From assembly GCA_036365515.1 (NCBI GenBank), contig CM070873.1, positions 265,047,575 through 265,111,574 on the forward strand: a stretch of DNA of 64,000 nt, given 5' to 3'. Numbering within the stretch: the stretch's first letter is position 1; each line of letters opens with the position of its first letter. Of this stretch, positions 52,107-62,879 are shown piece after piece. The translations under genes were made by a program, and so were the position numbers. The notes beneath the pieces were generated by a model. The model worked only from the letters and a program-made list of their open reading frames with translations, ran no database searches and was not told the DNA's origin. This DNA is from Torymus aiolomorphi (Eukaryota; Arthropoda; Insecta; Hymenoptera; Torymidae).

Positions 52107-55100
52107 AGAGAATGGATTTTAGATAGTGGTTGTACAGATCACGTGATTAATAATGAAAATTATTTTAGCGATTGTATTATATTAAAAGAACCGATTAATG
52201 TTAAAGTAGGTGACGGTAGAATTATGAAAGCGACTAAAGTTGGTCGTGTAATTAGTAAATTCGAAACATTTAACGAAGAAATAGAAATTGAATTAAAAAA
52301 TGTATTTTACGTGAAAGATATGGATAAAAAGTTAATAAGTTTTGGTAAAGTAACTGATAATTATAAAGTAATATCTATCGGAGATAGTTCAAAAATATAT
52401 AATAGAGACAACAAATTGATTGCGATAGCATGGAAAATTGGTAGAATTTATAAAATGACAAGTTGTTTAGTAAATAATATAGAGTCTAATATAGTAAGAA
52501 AAGATAACAGTAATATGACTTTAAAAGAAAAGTGGTATAGAATATTGGGGCACGTTAATTTTAGTTATTTGAATACTATGTGTAAAAATCATGTATTGGA
52601 AGGTTTGCCAAATGAAATAGAATCAGATTATTTTAAATGTGCTACGTGTATTGAAAATAAAATGCACAACATCCCTTTTGATAATAATAGAAAAAGAGCG
52701 AAGGATATATTGGAAATAGTACATACAGATTTGAATGGGCCACACAATACAGTAGGTTATAAAGGAGAAAAATATTTTATAACTTTTATCGACGATTATA
52801 GTAAATTGACAAAAATTTATGCAATTAAATCTAAAGATGAAGTTTATGATCGTTTTGTTGAGTATATAAATTCAGTTGAAAATAAAACAGGAAAGAAAAT
52901 AAAGAAATTAAGATGCGATAATGGAACTGAATATTCAAATGAAGATATGTATAAATTGTGTAGACAAAAGGGAATTGAAATAGAAACATGTCCACCTTAT
53001 GTGCATGAGCTTAACGGTACAGCTGAAAGGTATAATAGGACAATTATGGATAGTGCTAGATGTTTGTTAGCTGAGTTTAAGGTAGAGAAAAGATACTGGC
53101 CGGAGGTGATCTGCGCCGCAGCATATTTGAAAAATAGGACTATTGCAAACACGTTAGTAAGAAACAAATCTCCGTATGAGATATTTTTTAATGAAAAGCC
53201 AGATACTAAGTATTTAAAATTATACGGAAGTAAAGTATTTGTGAAAGTACCGGAAAGCAAAAGAAATTCGAAATGGGATAGAAAAGCGGATTTAGGTATT
53301 TTGATAGGTTATGATGTAGTAGGTTACAGAGTTCTAATAGGGAATAGAGTTATTGTAGCTAGAGACGTTGATGTTATAGAAGAAGATATAAAATGCATTG
53401 GGTTTAATGATATAGAGGAAGGAAATGATAACAATAATGACTTCATCCCTTCACCTACTTCAACCCTCGGGGAGAGTAGTGGAAGTAAAACCAGTTTACA
53501 AAATTTAAATGAAAATATAAATAATAATGAAAATGTTGAAAATGAAGTAGAAGAAATACCTGAATTAAGAAGGTCTCAAAGAAATATTAGAAAGCCTAGT
53601 AGATTTGATGATAATTTTGTATATAGCGGTTGCATATATGTTAATTATTGTAGTGCAGATAGTCCTGCAAGCTTTAAAGAGGCTATTAAAAGTGATGAGT
53701 CTAATTTTTGGGTAGATGCAATGAATAAAGAGATGAATAGTTTAGAGAAAAATAAAACGTGGGTATTAGTCGAAAAACCAAAGAATGAAACGATATTAGA
53801 TTTAAAATGGATTTATACTAAGAAAAGTGAGAATGTATATAAGGCTAGAATTGTTGTAAGAGGTTACCAACAAAAAGATGTGTTGGATGACATTTATTCA
53901 CCTGTTGCGAAAACACAAACTCAAACTTTGAAAGTATTGTTATCGTATTGTTGCCAAAACGGATTGTTAATTGAGCAGATGGATGTAGAAACAGCGTTTT
54001 TAAATGGCAAAGTTATGTCAAAAGTATTTGTAAAGCAGTCTGAAGGTTATGAGGATGGTACAGAAAAGGTATGTAAATTAAATAAAGCATTGTATGGTTT
54101 GCGTGAGAGTCCCAGAACTTGGTATGAGTGTCTGGATGATTATTTAAAATCATTAGGGTTTATAAGAAGTGAACATGACTATTGTTTATATACATTGATA
54201 AATAGAGATGAAATTATTTATTTAATTATATTTGTAGACGATTTGTTAATTTGTTGTAAAAACAAACAGAATTTGAATTACATAAAAAGTATGTTAAAAG
54301 AAAGGTTTCAAATGAAAGATTTAGGTAAAGTAAGTACATATTTAGGTATTAATATTGAATATGATGAAAAGAAAAATGAGATGTTTTTAGATCAAGAAAA
54401 GTATATTGAATCATTAGCAAGAAAATATCAGATTGAAGAAGCTAAATTATATGAGACTCCTATGGAACAGAATTTGAAATTAGAACCTGCTCAAGAAATA
54501 AATGAGAATTTAAAATATAGAAATTTAATAGGAGCACTTTTGTATATTAGTTCAGGAACTAGATTAGATGTGAGTTACAGTGTTAATTATTTAAGAAGAT
54601 TCCAAAACTGTTACGATGAGACTCACTATAAATATGCATTAAGAATTTTAAAATATTTGTATTTGACTAAAGATTTAAAATTAATTTATAAGAAAAATGA
54701 CAAAGCAGATGTTCTTGAATGCTATGTAGATGCAGACTGGGCAGGAGATTGCGTTGATAGGAAATCAACGACTGGTTATATTGTAAGATTATATGGAAAT
54801 GTGATTTATTGGAAATCGAGGAAACAAGGAAGCGTAACAAAGTCTTCAACAGCTGCAGAATATGTTGCACTGTCTGAAACAGTGAGTGAAATTTTATTAA
54901 TAAGAGATTTGCTATGTAGCTTTAAGATTGAAATTAAGGAACCCATTAATTTGTATGAAGACAACTCTGGTGTTGTAAGTATTGCGAAATACGGAAATTT
55001 GACTAAGAAATCAAAGTACATTAAAGTACATTATCATTTTGTGAATGAGAATTATGAAAAGGGTTTGATTGATGTAGTCAAAGTAAGTTCAGAAAAAAAT

Positions 55101-55175
55101 GTAGCAGATATATTAACGAAATCACTTGGAAAATTAAGATTTAAGAAATTGCGAGAACTATTGAGTTTAATCTAA
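52107..55175 (+). CDS. Copia pol: protease, integrase, RT and RNase H, long open frame
   Basis: No stop from about 52071 to TAA 55175 (over 1020 codons). Order: protease WILDSGCTDHVINN at about 52113; integrase zinc finger ILGHVNFSYLN and CATC, then core with HTDLNGP (first D), LRCDNGTEYSN (second D) and HELNGTAERYNRTI (E); GKP-less C-terminal part LYGSKVFVKVPESKR; RT with LDLKWIYTKK, QMDVETAFLNG, ALYGLRESPRTWYE and catalytic IIFVDDLLIC at about 54225; RNase H with YVDADWAGDCVDRKSTTGY, KSSTAAEYVALSE and LYEDNSGVVSIAK. Integrase-before-RT order defines Ty1/Copia. Gag damage means the element as a whole is not competent, but pol is intact on paper. AT-rich codon use. Confidence 0.9.
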   Translation, partial: REWILDSGCTDHVINNENYFSDCIILKEPINVKVGDGRIMKATKVGRVISKFETFNEEIEIELKNVFYVKDMDKKLISFGKVTDNYKVISIGDSSKIYNRDNKLIAIAWKIGRIYKMTSCLVNNIESNIVRKDNSNMTLKEKWYRILGHVNFSYLNTMCKNHVLEGLPNEIESDYFKCATCIENKMHNIPFDNNRKRAKDILEIVHTDLNGPHNTVGYKGEKYFITFIDDYSKLTKIYAIKSKDEVYDRFVEYINSVENKTGKKIKKLRCDNGTEYSNEDMYKLCRQKGIEIETCPPYVHELNGTAERYNRTIMDSARCLLAEFKVEKRYWPEVICAAAYLKNRTIANTLVRNKSPYEIFFNEKPDTKYLKLYGSKVFVKVPESKRNSKWDRKADLGILIGYDVVGYRVLIGNRVIVARDVDVIEEDIKCIGFNDIEEGNDNNNDFIPSPTSTLGESSGSKTSLQNLNENINNNENVENEVEEIPELRRSQRNIRKPSRFDDNFVYSGCIYVNYCSADSPASFKEAIKSDESNFWVDAMNKEMNSLEKNKTWVLVEKPKNETILDLKWIYTKKSENVYKARIVVRGYQQKDVLDDIYSPVAKTQTQTLKVLLSYCCQNGLLIEQMDVETAFLNGKVMSKVFVKQSEGYEDGTEKVCKLNKALYGLRESPRTWYECLDDYLKSLGFIRSEHDYCLYTLINRDEIIYLIIFVDDLLICCKNKQNLNYIKSMLKERFQMKDLGKVSTYLGINIEYDEKKNEMFLDQEKYIESLARKYQIEEAKLYETPMEQNLKLEPAQEINENLKYRNLIGALLYISSGTRLDVSYSVNYLRRFQNCYDETHYKYALRILKYLYLTKDLKLIYKKNDKADVLECYVDADWAGDCVDRKSTTGYIVRLYGNVIYWKSRKQGSVTKSSTAAEYVALSETVSEILLIRDLLCSFKIEIKEPINLYEDNSGVVSIAKYGNLTKKSKYIKVHYHFVNENYEKGLIDVVKVSSEKNVADILTKSLGKLRFKKLRELLSLI

Positions 55176-55215
55176 AGAATATTGTAATTGTGAGAGATAT
55201 AAATGTAAGGAGACG

Positions 55216-55258
55216 TGTTAGAATATGAATACATTTATATCAGCGTGCGAGATAGAGA
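55216..55258 (+). repeat. Copia 3' LTR, left piece
   Basis: TGTTAGAATATG is a classic Copia LTR start. It ends with GAGA, the left copy of the Gypsy target duplication. Confidence 0.65.
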
Positions 55259-55510
55259 TGTGGGGATCCTAGCCCCACGGCTCTCCTAGTTCCAGGAAAG
55301 GAAGGGGAGAGGAGAGAGAAATGAAGAGTCGAGGAGTCAACGGTAACGAGGTTTATTGAAGGAGAGTACAAAGGTGTACAGCGGATTACGTCCGCACGCT
55401 CGTGGACTCGAGCAACGACTGTCGCTCGCAGGCGGCTTCTCGCCACACGCAACATGGCCGCTTCCCCCACTCTCGCAGAGAGAGCGAGAGGGAAGATCGC
55501 AGTCCCTACA
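55259..55510 (-). repeat. Gypsy 3' LTR (left on the + strand)
   Basis: 252 bp, starts TGTGGGGATCCTAGCCCCAC, ends CGCAGTCCCTACA. Confidence 0.9.
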
Positions 55511-56190
55511 TACTCCCCCCCGAGTGACAACGCAATACATAAAAATAAATATAAATTATTATACTGTGCTCGATAGCACTTACAACTAGGTAATCACAGT
55601 TAGATTACGGTTTGATCACAGGGGCAAAGGATACTTTCTTCCTAGCATAGGTCTTTAATACTGGTTGATCTACGGTGGTGGGCTGATTGCCAAATGGATC
55701 ACCACCGGGAGGCACATCGGGGAGATTGTCGGATATTACATACGCGGGCTTTAAAAGTTCCACAGATACACTGCGTGCCGCGCCATTAATCTCTATATCA
55801 AAAACGCGATCGGACGGACGTTTCAATATTTTGTAGGGGCCCGTATAAGGTCTTTCTAAAGACTTTTTGGCCATATTGCGCATAAATACATGAGTACAAC
55901 TATATAAGTCTTTGAAGCAAAACGCACGCTTCTTATAGTTATGTGTGACAGGGACTGGACGGACTTGACGCATATATTCACGGAATTCTTCTATAAAAAA
56001 ATTCGGATCAGGCGGAAGACTTTAGTCTTCAGGGAGGAAAAACTCACCTGGAAGACGTAAGGTAGTGCCAAATACAAATTCTGCAGGAGACGCATTCGTG
56101 CCCTGACGGAGATGACAACGTAATCCTAATAATACTGTACTTAAGGTACGGGTCCAGTCCTTGTCCACGTGACACATAATCGCCGCTTTA

Positions 56191-57483
56191 CGAGGGTCAT
56201 TTGACAAGTACCTAGCCTCACCGCCAGATGGTGCCACTATCGCACCAGAAATACACTACAGTGCAGTATCTTCCTGTAAACGGTTACAGACGAAATTTCA
56301 GCCGGATCGGAGTTGTAGTTTATTTTTGAGAGCGTGTGAAAGCAAATGTGTCCGTTGATTTTTGAAAAAATGGAGAAAGAACAATATCGGTCGGTGATTC
56401 GATTCTTGTTTTTGGAAGGGAAATCGCGCAGTGAAATTAAAGAACGCTTGAATGCAGTGTATGGGGATGCTTCTCCTTCGATGGCGACCGTTAAATTTTG
56501 GTATAACGAGTTTCAACGTGGTCGTACGTCGGTTTTTGATGATCCACGCCCAGGTGCTCCGAAAACAGACACTACGGAGGAGAACGTGACAAAAATACAC
56601 GATATCGTTTTGTCAGACCGCCGATTAAAGGTGCACGAGATAGCTGCGATAGTAGGCATCTCAGAAGAACGCGTGTGGCATATTCTACATGAGATTTTAG
56701 GCATGAGGATGCTGTCAGCAAGGTGGGTGCCGCGTTTGCTGACTGCAGACAACAAGCGCATCCGTGTGACCAGTTCAGAGCAGTGTTTGGAGCTGTTTAA
56801 TCGCAATCCAAAAGAGTTTTTGCGTCGTTACGTGACCGTCGACGAAACATGGATTCACTAATACACTCCAGAGACCAAGGAGCAGTCAAAACAGTGGACC
56901 TTACCCGGTGAACCTGCTCCGAAGAAGGCGAAGACGGTCCCGTCGGCCGGAAAGGTGATGGCCACTGTTTTCTGGGATTCTCAAGGTGTGATTTTTATTG
57001 ACTATCTGGAGAAGGGCAAAACGGTCACAGGACAGTACTACGCCGAACTATTGAGTCGATTTGACGCCGTGTTAGAAGAAAAATGGCCCCATTTGTCTAA
57101 AAAGAAAGTGCTTTTCCATCACGATAATGCACCGGCTCACACTTCTGCACTCGCCACGGCTAAATTGGTCGAATTACGCTACGAACTGCTGCCCCATCCA
57201 CCGTATTCTCCAGATTTGGCTCCGTGCGACTTTTTTTGTTTCTGAACCTAAAAAATTCGCTCGCCGGGAAGAGATTCCACTCCAATAACGAAATAATCGC
57301 CGCCACGGAGGCCTATTTTGCAAACCAAGAGAAAACATTTTTTTCAACGGGGTTAAAAAAATTGGAACACCGCTGGACCAAGTGTATTCAACTAAAAGGA
57401 GACTACATTGAAAAATAAATTTTATTTTTTGTAAAATTTTGGTGTTTTCATTTGTAGGCTAGGTACTTATCAAATGACCCTCG
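56191..57483 (+). mobile_element. Mariner transposon, 1293 bp
   Basis: Inverted ends of about 25 bp: CGAGGGTCATTTGACAAGTA at the left and the inverse of TACTTATCAAATGACCCTCG at the right, inside TA duplications (56189-56190, 57484-57485). Inserted in the Gypsy integrase; removing it with one TA rejoins the integrase frame (RWHRTL followed by KAAIMCHV). Confidence 0.92.
56346..57418 (+). pseudogene. Mariner transposase (DD34D), inactive
   Basis: Two N-terminal helix-turn-helix regions (YRSVIRFLFLEGKSRSEIKE; VHEIAAIVGISEERVWHIL) and catalytic motifs VTVDETWIH, FHHDNAPAHTS and YSPDLAPCDFF, with 34 residues between the second and third catalytic D. An in-frame TAA at 56859-56861 replaces the residue after WIH, and a frameshift in a T8 run near 57231 changes frame before the C-terminal helix (KKLEHRWTKCIQLKGDYIEK). 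Length about 350 residues when the two defects are ignored, usual for mariner. Confidence 0.9.
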
Positions 57484-60009
57484 TAAGTGTACGGTGCCAA
57501 CGCTCGATAAGGCCATTCGCCGCAGGGTGATACGCGGTAGTGCGGATACGCTCGCAACCTATTAGGGACAAAAGAGCCGTGAATAAGCGCGATTCAAATT
57601 GCGAACCCTGATCGGAAGTGATGACCTTTGGGGCACCATAGCGCGAGACCCAGGTGTCATAAAATGCCCTGGCAACTGTCTGCGCTGACATTTCGCGTAG
57701 CGGAACTGCCTCAATCCAGCGCGAAAAGCGATCGATCATGGTGAGCACATACTCGAAACCATTATGATTGGGAAGAGGACCGACTAGATCAATGTGCACA
57801 TGGTCGAAGCGACCATCAGGTGCGACGAATTTGTCAGGTACAAGTTTTACATGGCCAGAAATTTTTGACTGTTGACAGTCTAAACAATTTTTGCACATGC
57901 GAGGAATATCACGGTGCATATTGGGCCACACATAGCGCTGCCGTATGAGTCGATCGGTGACTTTAGGGCCTGGGTGAGCAGGCTTATGGAACATGTTAAA
58001 CACCATTTCACGAAGGGACTCAGGGATGTACGGGCGAATGGCTTCACCAGTGATCTCGCAAAAGATAGTAGTATGAGCAGGGCCTCACTGAATACGCTTT
58101 AAGGAGAGCGGATAGTCAGAGGACTCGCGAATGGCCTTAAGCTGCTCATCAGCTTCCTGTTTTTCAGCAAGCTCGTTAAGATTGATCTCTACGGGGAGTC
58201 GGATGGACTCTACCCGAGAGAGTGAGTCAGCAACTGTATTTTCAGTGCCTTTAATATACTCAATTCGAGTTGTATATTGTGCGATAAGGGACAGCTGACG
58301 AGTTTGCCGCGGAGACGCCTTATCGGACTTTTGCATGAAAGCATAAATGAGGGGTTTATGATCTGTTAAGATGTTGAAGTCTCTGCCTTCAATAAAAAAC
58401 GAGAAGTATTTTACAGCTTCGTATATGGCCGTGAGCTCGCGGTCATATGCACTGTACTTCCGCTGAGAAGGAGAGAACTTTTTTGAAAAGAAAGCTAAAG
58501 GTTCCCAAATTCCGGTGAGGGAAAGCTGTTCGAGAGCAGCACCCATTCCAGAATCGGAGGCATCAGAGACGATGCGTATTTCCGCACCAACGCGGGGGTG
58601 TACAAGCAGAGCCGCTGCAGCTAATTCCTCTTTCACACGAGTGAAAGCTTCCTCTGCCTCAGGCGTCCAAAGGACCGGGCGCTTATCATTTTTTCGCGAA
58701 TCAGTAAAGAGCGCGTTGAGGGGAGCCTGCGAAGTGGCGGCGCGCGGAATGTTGCGGCGGTAAAAATTTACGGTGCCGACAAACCTGCGAAGTTCTGCTA
58801 TAGTTTGAGGTTTGGAGAAGTTTAAGATAGCTTCAACCCTACTGGGGATGGGGCGAACACCTTCACCATTCACCAGGTAGCCTAAAAACTCAACTTCTTC
58901 GACAGCGAAGGTGCATTTTTCGACATTGAGACGAAGATGGAACTTCTTAAGTCGTTCAAAGACCATGCGAAGATGAGCATAGTGTTCTTCAAGGGAAGAC
59001 GAGGCAATGAGTATATCGTCAATGTAAAGATATACAAAGTCCAAGTCACCTAGCGCGCTATTAATATAACGCTGAAAGGTCTGACTGGCATTGCGGAGAC
59101 CGAATGTCATATACATAAATTCAAAAAGACCGAACGGGGTTATAATGACCGTTTTCGGTATGTCTTCAGGGGCAACAGGAATCTGATTGAACGCTTGGTG
59201 AAGATCAAGCGCCGAGAATATCTTCTTACCATGAAGGTTACTGTTACAATCGTGAATATGAGCAGTTGGGTACTTATCTGGGACTGTGGCAGCGTTTAAG
59301 CGCCTATAGTCACCACAGGGTCTCCAACTGTTGTCCTTTTTCAACTCCATATGGAGGGGACTTGCCCAAGGGCTGCTGGAGGGGCGGCAGATGCCAGCCT
59401 CAATCCAGGCATCAAATTCGGCTTTCGCCGCTTTCAACTTGTCCGGAGCAAGTCTACGAGGACGCTCCGAGACCGGGGGGCCAGAGGTTAAGATATGATG
59501 AAAGACATCGCTATTTCTGGGGACTGTGGGTTTAGAAACGCCCGTGATCTCCGGAAAATCGGCAAGAATCTTAGCACACTCTGAGCCCGGAACAACTGCA
59601 AATACAGAGTCAAATGAAACGTCTTTTACAACCGCGAGAGAGTACACATTCGTGGCCGGATCGACAAGACGATTTCTCTTTAGGTCGACGAGAAGGCCAT
59701 AGTGAGATAATAGATCGGCACCGATGATGGGATGAGGAACATCCGCGATGCAAAAGCTCCAGCGAACGGGGCGTCGAATGCCCAGATTAAGCGTGAGCAT
59801 CGATTCGCCGTAGGTACTAATTAATGAATTGTTCGCTGCAAAAAGCTTGAAGGAGCTGGGCTTGCCGCATGCCTTAGGATTTGCTGGGACGAGCGAAATG
59901 TCCGCACCAGTGTCGATAAGGAACGACTTGCCCGAAATACGATCACGCACATGAAGACGTTTGGATAAACGGGAGCCTTCTGAAGACGTCTCCTCAACAG
60001 AAGGTTGAG

Positions 60010-60927
60010 TTAGTTTTTTGGTGGGTTTTGTTTTTGCCACTCAGAAAATTTGGAACACCATTCCCTGCAAGAGCGCGGGGTGTCAGGATATTTGCGGTGG
60101 GCAAGACATAAGCCTGAGGAATCACAGCTAGAAGAGCGGTCACGTCTAGTCCTGCCTCTAGACTGAGAGCTGGATGAGTCTCGGTCTTTAGCTGAATTTT
60201 TGGAACGCGAGTCAAGCCTACGTTCTATGCGATCCAAGCGCTTCAAGATAGCCTCGAGACTGGAAGGGTTAGATTGTCTTGAGGTAGCAGCATTAATTTG
60301 AGGATCGATAACGTTAGAGATTGACAAATGACTGGAGTCCATAGCTTCAACAATCTTATCTGCCATCTGAGCGAGTTTGTGGAGGTCAACTACCTCAGAA
60401 ATCGCCAAAGTGGCTTTGCACTGGGGAGGAAGCTGGTCCAAGAAGACAGAACGAAGAATGTCATCACCCGCACCTGTATCTAAGCTTCGGAGACGATTCA
60501 AAATAAGCGAGGGTTTACCGATTGTAGAGACCTGGCCCTTGATCAGCTGGCGAAGGCGGGTTTCTGCGGAGGCCCCGTAAGTGTCAATTAGACGTTTTTT
60601 GACTTGGTCAAAGATATCGGCGGGGCGAGGATCAGCGGTGACGATATCTCTAATGGCCTCGAAAGCTTCCATGTCTAACTTTTCAGAAATAAAGTCCGCT
60701 TTCGTCGTACCCGTCGTAATGCCGGCGTTCCTGAGAGTGATCTCCGCCTGCGCAAACCATGCCGCCGGATTGTCGCGGGAAAACGAAGCGATTTTGGGCT
60801 GCCGATATATCGCGTTTACCGCCGGGGCGTTAGGCGCGGCCTGGTTGGCAGCTGGATCGTTCTGACGATCTAACAGCTGCTGCATTTGCTGCTGTAAAGC
60901 CGCGAATGCTGCCTCGTCTACAGGCAT
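60010..60927 (-). CDS. Gypsy gag
   Basis: ATG at 60925-60927 ([20 protein letters not shown]) to TAA at 60010-60012, 305 codons without interruption. A Q-rich N-terminus, then the capsid-like region [18 protein letters not shown] (a sequence common in arthropod Gypsy gag), LKGQ-like IKGQVS and [11 protein letters not shown], followed by an Arg/Ser-rich tract. The C-terminus has a [18 protein letters not shown] cluster in the place of a zinc knuckle. It overlaps pol by about 30 nt. Confidence 0.85.
   Translation of the reverse strand: MPVDEAAFAALQQQMQQLLDRQNDPAANQAAPNAPAVNAIYRQPKIASFSRDNPAAWFAQAEITLRNAGITTGTTKADFISEKLDMEAFEAIRDIVTADPRPADIFDQVKKRLIDTYGASAETRLRQLIKGQVSTIGKPSLILNRLRSLDTGAGDDILRSVFLDQLPPQCKATLAISEVVDLHKLAQMADKIVEAMDSSHLSISNVIDPQINAATSRQSNPSSLEAILKRLDRIERRLDSRSKNSAKDRDSSSSQSRGRTRRDRSSSCDSSGLCLAHRKYPDTPRSCREWCSKFSEWQKQNPPKN
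60013..60019 (-). promoter_or_regulatory. Candidate -1 ribosomal frameshift site
   Basis: The last sense codons of gag read CCA AAA AAC then TAA. A-AAA-AAC is a canonical -1 slippery heptamer in the correct phase, and pol continues in the -1 frame ([10 protein letters not shown]). A downstream stimulatory structure was not evaluated. Confidence 0.7.
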
Positions 60928-61660
60928 TTTGGCGAACGAGAATACACGGGAGCTTAGGTTCTAGAGCGTAAATGCTATCCCCACGAGACTCGAGAGTACA
61001 GGTGGAAGATAGAGAAAATGCGATTCCTCCGATGAGGATTACGATGACTTTAGCTACCTTACGCCGCAGCGTATTACAAACTCCTAGTTAGTGCTCGCAG
61101 GCACAAACAATGGTTTTGAAGCTAACCTAATCTAAAATTTAAAACTAGGTATTAAAATTTTCATGAACTGCGTAAAAAGCTAAAAGATCACTTTTCCGCT
61201 TAAAAAAAAATATTTTAAGGAATTTTATTAAAGCATGTGACTAAGATACGCATGAATTTAATAAAATTGAAAAAATATAATTCGCGTGCCTCAAAAATAC
61301 TAAAAGGTTTTTCGTGTCACCTTGCGCGAGAGCGGGCTTGAAAACACGATAGCGCGCGAAAGTCAAAATGGCCGCCAAAATGGCCGCCCGTTCTCAGAAT
61401 ACGAGACCGTTGCGCGCGAATTCGCGGAATTCGAAATCTCGCGAGTGAACACGCGCCGCGCGACGACGATTCCCGGAAGGCCGAGAGAACGTAAACACTT
61501 CTCGGAGATCAGAAGGCGCACGCACGCTAATTACCCGCACGCATACCTTAACGGAATGATTGGGGACTGAAGATTGCCCGCCTCGGAGAAGACTCGACGA
61601 GGTGCTACGGCTGCAGGAGCTCACCTCCCGGTGCTCGGCGGGTGCGGTAGATAAGGCGCC

Positions 61661-61940
61661 GGTGACGGTGGCTTCACGCAAGGCCGCACCCGGAGATCTG
61701 ACTTACGTTGCTCAACAGGTGCGTTTGAAGCCGCCGATGACGGTGGCTTCACGCAAGTACGCACCTGGAGATCTGCTGAAGGAAGCTGCGATGCCTCAGA
61801 GATGGCTCGACGAGGCACGATGATTGCGCAGTTGCGCTAAAGGCTCTAGGTCGTTGATTTTTCACGTGTGCGCCGGCGTGCCAGCACGCACACGTCGAGG
61901 TTTCCCGTATGCGCCGGCGTGCCAGCACGCATAGGGGCGA
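61661..61940. repeat. Direct repeats in the Gypsy leader
   Basis: GACGGTGGCTTCACGCAAG plus GGAGATCTG occurs twice (about 61665 and 61739), and GCGCCGGCGTGCCAGCACGC occurs twice (about 61872 and 61913). The second motif is itself largely palindromic. Confidence 0.85.
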
Positions 61941-62078
61941 GAGAAAAATTCTCCTGTGCGGCGAAGTGCCGCAAGACTCGCCGAGGCTTGTGGTGCGGCA
62001 CTGGATGCACGTGCCACGGGCGAAAGCAGTGGCGGCGAGAACACGCCGCGGCAGGCGCCGACTTGCCTTCTCCTCGGC

Positions 62079-62096
62079 TGATAGTCGGGGTCACCA
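62079..62096 (-). promoter_or_regulatory. Gypsy primer-binding site
   Basis: On the minus strand, directly after the 5' LTR, TGGTGACCCCGACTATC starts with TGG and could pair with a tRNA 3' end. I do not assign the tRNA. Confidence 0.6.
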
Positions 62097-62097
62097 A

Positions 62098-62345
62098 TGT
62101 GGGGATCCTAGCCCCACGGCTCTCCTAGTTCCAGGAAAGGAAGGGGAGAGAGAAAGAAGTCAAGGAGTTAACAGTAACAAGACGAGGTTTATTGAGAGGG
62201 TACAGAGGTGTACAGCGGACGCACGTCCGCACGCTCGAGGATTCGAGTACTGACTGCCGCTCGCAGGCGGCTCAACGCAGAGCGCGACATGGCGGCTTCC
62301 CCCACTCTCGCAGTTAGAGTGAGAGGGAAGATCGCAGTCCCTACA
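62098..62345 (-). repeat. Gypsy 5' LTR (right on the + strand)
   Basis: 248 bp, same ends as 55259-55510; the copies differ by several short indels, for example around AGGAGTTAACAGTAACAAG. Confidence 0.9.
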
Positions 62346-62349
62346 GAGA

Positions 62350-62534
62350 ATGTATGCGCAGCGCCATCACGCGAGTAAGAGCGCTGTGAGTGTAGGAAGA
62401 GCGAGCGGCCGAAGCGGGAGCTCACTCGTAAGTCATCCTCCGTAGAGAGCGGTTGTAGAACAGAAGTCGGGAGAACTAATAAAGTCATTGTTCACGTCAG
62501 CCGGCGTCACTTATTTGAGATCCTGTGTCCCACA
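62350..62534 (+). repeat. Copia 3' LTR, right piece
   Basis: Continues the LTR after the Gypsy element; has AATAAAGTCATTG (polyadenylation-like) and ends TGTGTCCCACA. Confidence 0.6.
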
Positions 62535-62795
62535 CCTTCTTCACCATATTTAACAAATATATATAGTTGTACTAACTGGATTAATTGTATTTTTTTTAAT
62601 CATTTTTAGTTTTTTCTGTTGTTTTATATTAATACTTGTGTATAAGCCTTATTTATAAATTGTAAAACAAAATTCTACAAACAATTTTCGAATTTATTCG
62701 ATAATTTATTTTAGTGAATCAAATCAGTACTTAGATGTTATACTTATTATATGGATATATACAAGAAAATCTATAAAAATTTAATAAATTTAATG

Positions 62796-62879
62796 TTTTT
62801 TTTTGCCTGGCGGGCCAAAAGTACCACTCCCGGCACCCGATCGCGAAGGTTGTATTTTCGGCCTCGCCAGGCAAAAAAA
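62796..62879. repeat. Hairpin, AATAGTATA family partner
   Basis: TTTTTTTTGCCTGGCGGGCC pairs with GGCCTCGCCAGGCAAAAAAA; the unit matches the small hairpin at 37597-37694 in layout (GGCC...AAAGTACC...TTTTCGGCC). Confidence 0.75.

Larger units (their letters stand above)
55605..60040 (-). pseudogene. Gypsy pol: protease, RT, RNase H, integrase
   Basis: One frame from 60040 to TGA/TAA near 55605, broken by TGA at 58085-58087, TAA at 56022-56024 and the mariner at 56191-57483. Protease [14 protein letters not shown] with [34 protein letters not shown]-like [16 protein letters not shown] and catalytic [11 protein letters not shown]; RNase H with [40 protein letters not shown]; integrase HHCC finger (FHKPAHPGPK, MCKNCLDCQQSK) and core with HIDLVGPLP, VITSDQGSQFES and YHPAANGLIERWHR. 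The C-terminal part after the mariner has the GPYKILKRPSDRVF segment. No chromodomain recognised. Confidence 0.88.
55259..62345 (-). mobile_element. Gypsy-type LTR retrotransposon with both LTRs, mariner inside
   Basis: Two LTRs of about 250 bp (TGTGGGGATCC...CCCTACA) flank gag and pol on the minus strand; the insertion made a GAGA duplication (55255-55258, 62346-62349). LTRs differ by several indels and substitutions, so the insertion is not recent. Pol order PR-RT-RH-IN is Gypsy. No envelope ORF is present. A mariner (56191-57483) splits integrase and two in-frame stops occur in pol. Confidence 0.9.
50333..62534 (+). mobile_element. Copia-type LTR retrotransposon carrying nested insertions
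   Basis: Gag at 50333-52064 (interrupted by a TTAA MITE), pol at 52107-55175 and a 3' LTR starting at 55216 (TGTTAGAATATG) that is split by a complete Gypsy element (55259-62345) and resumes at 62350, ending near 62534 (GTCCCACA). Without insertions the LTR is about 228 bp. The 5' LTR was not found. Confidence 0.8.

Noticed and set aside
55259..62345. Endogenous retrovirus (errantivirus with envelope)
   Set aside because: No ORF lies between integrase and the 3' LTR that could encode an envelope protein; the element is a plain Gypsy retrotransposon.
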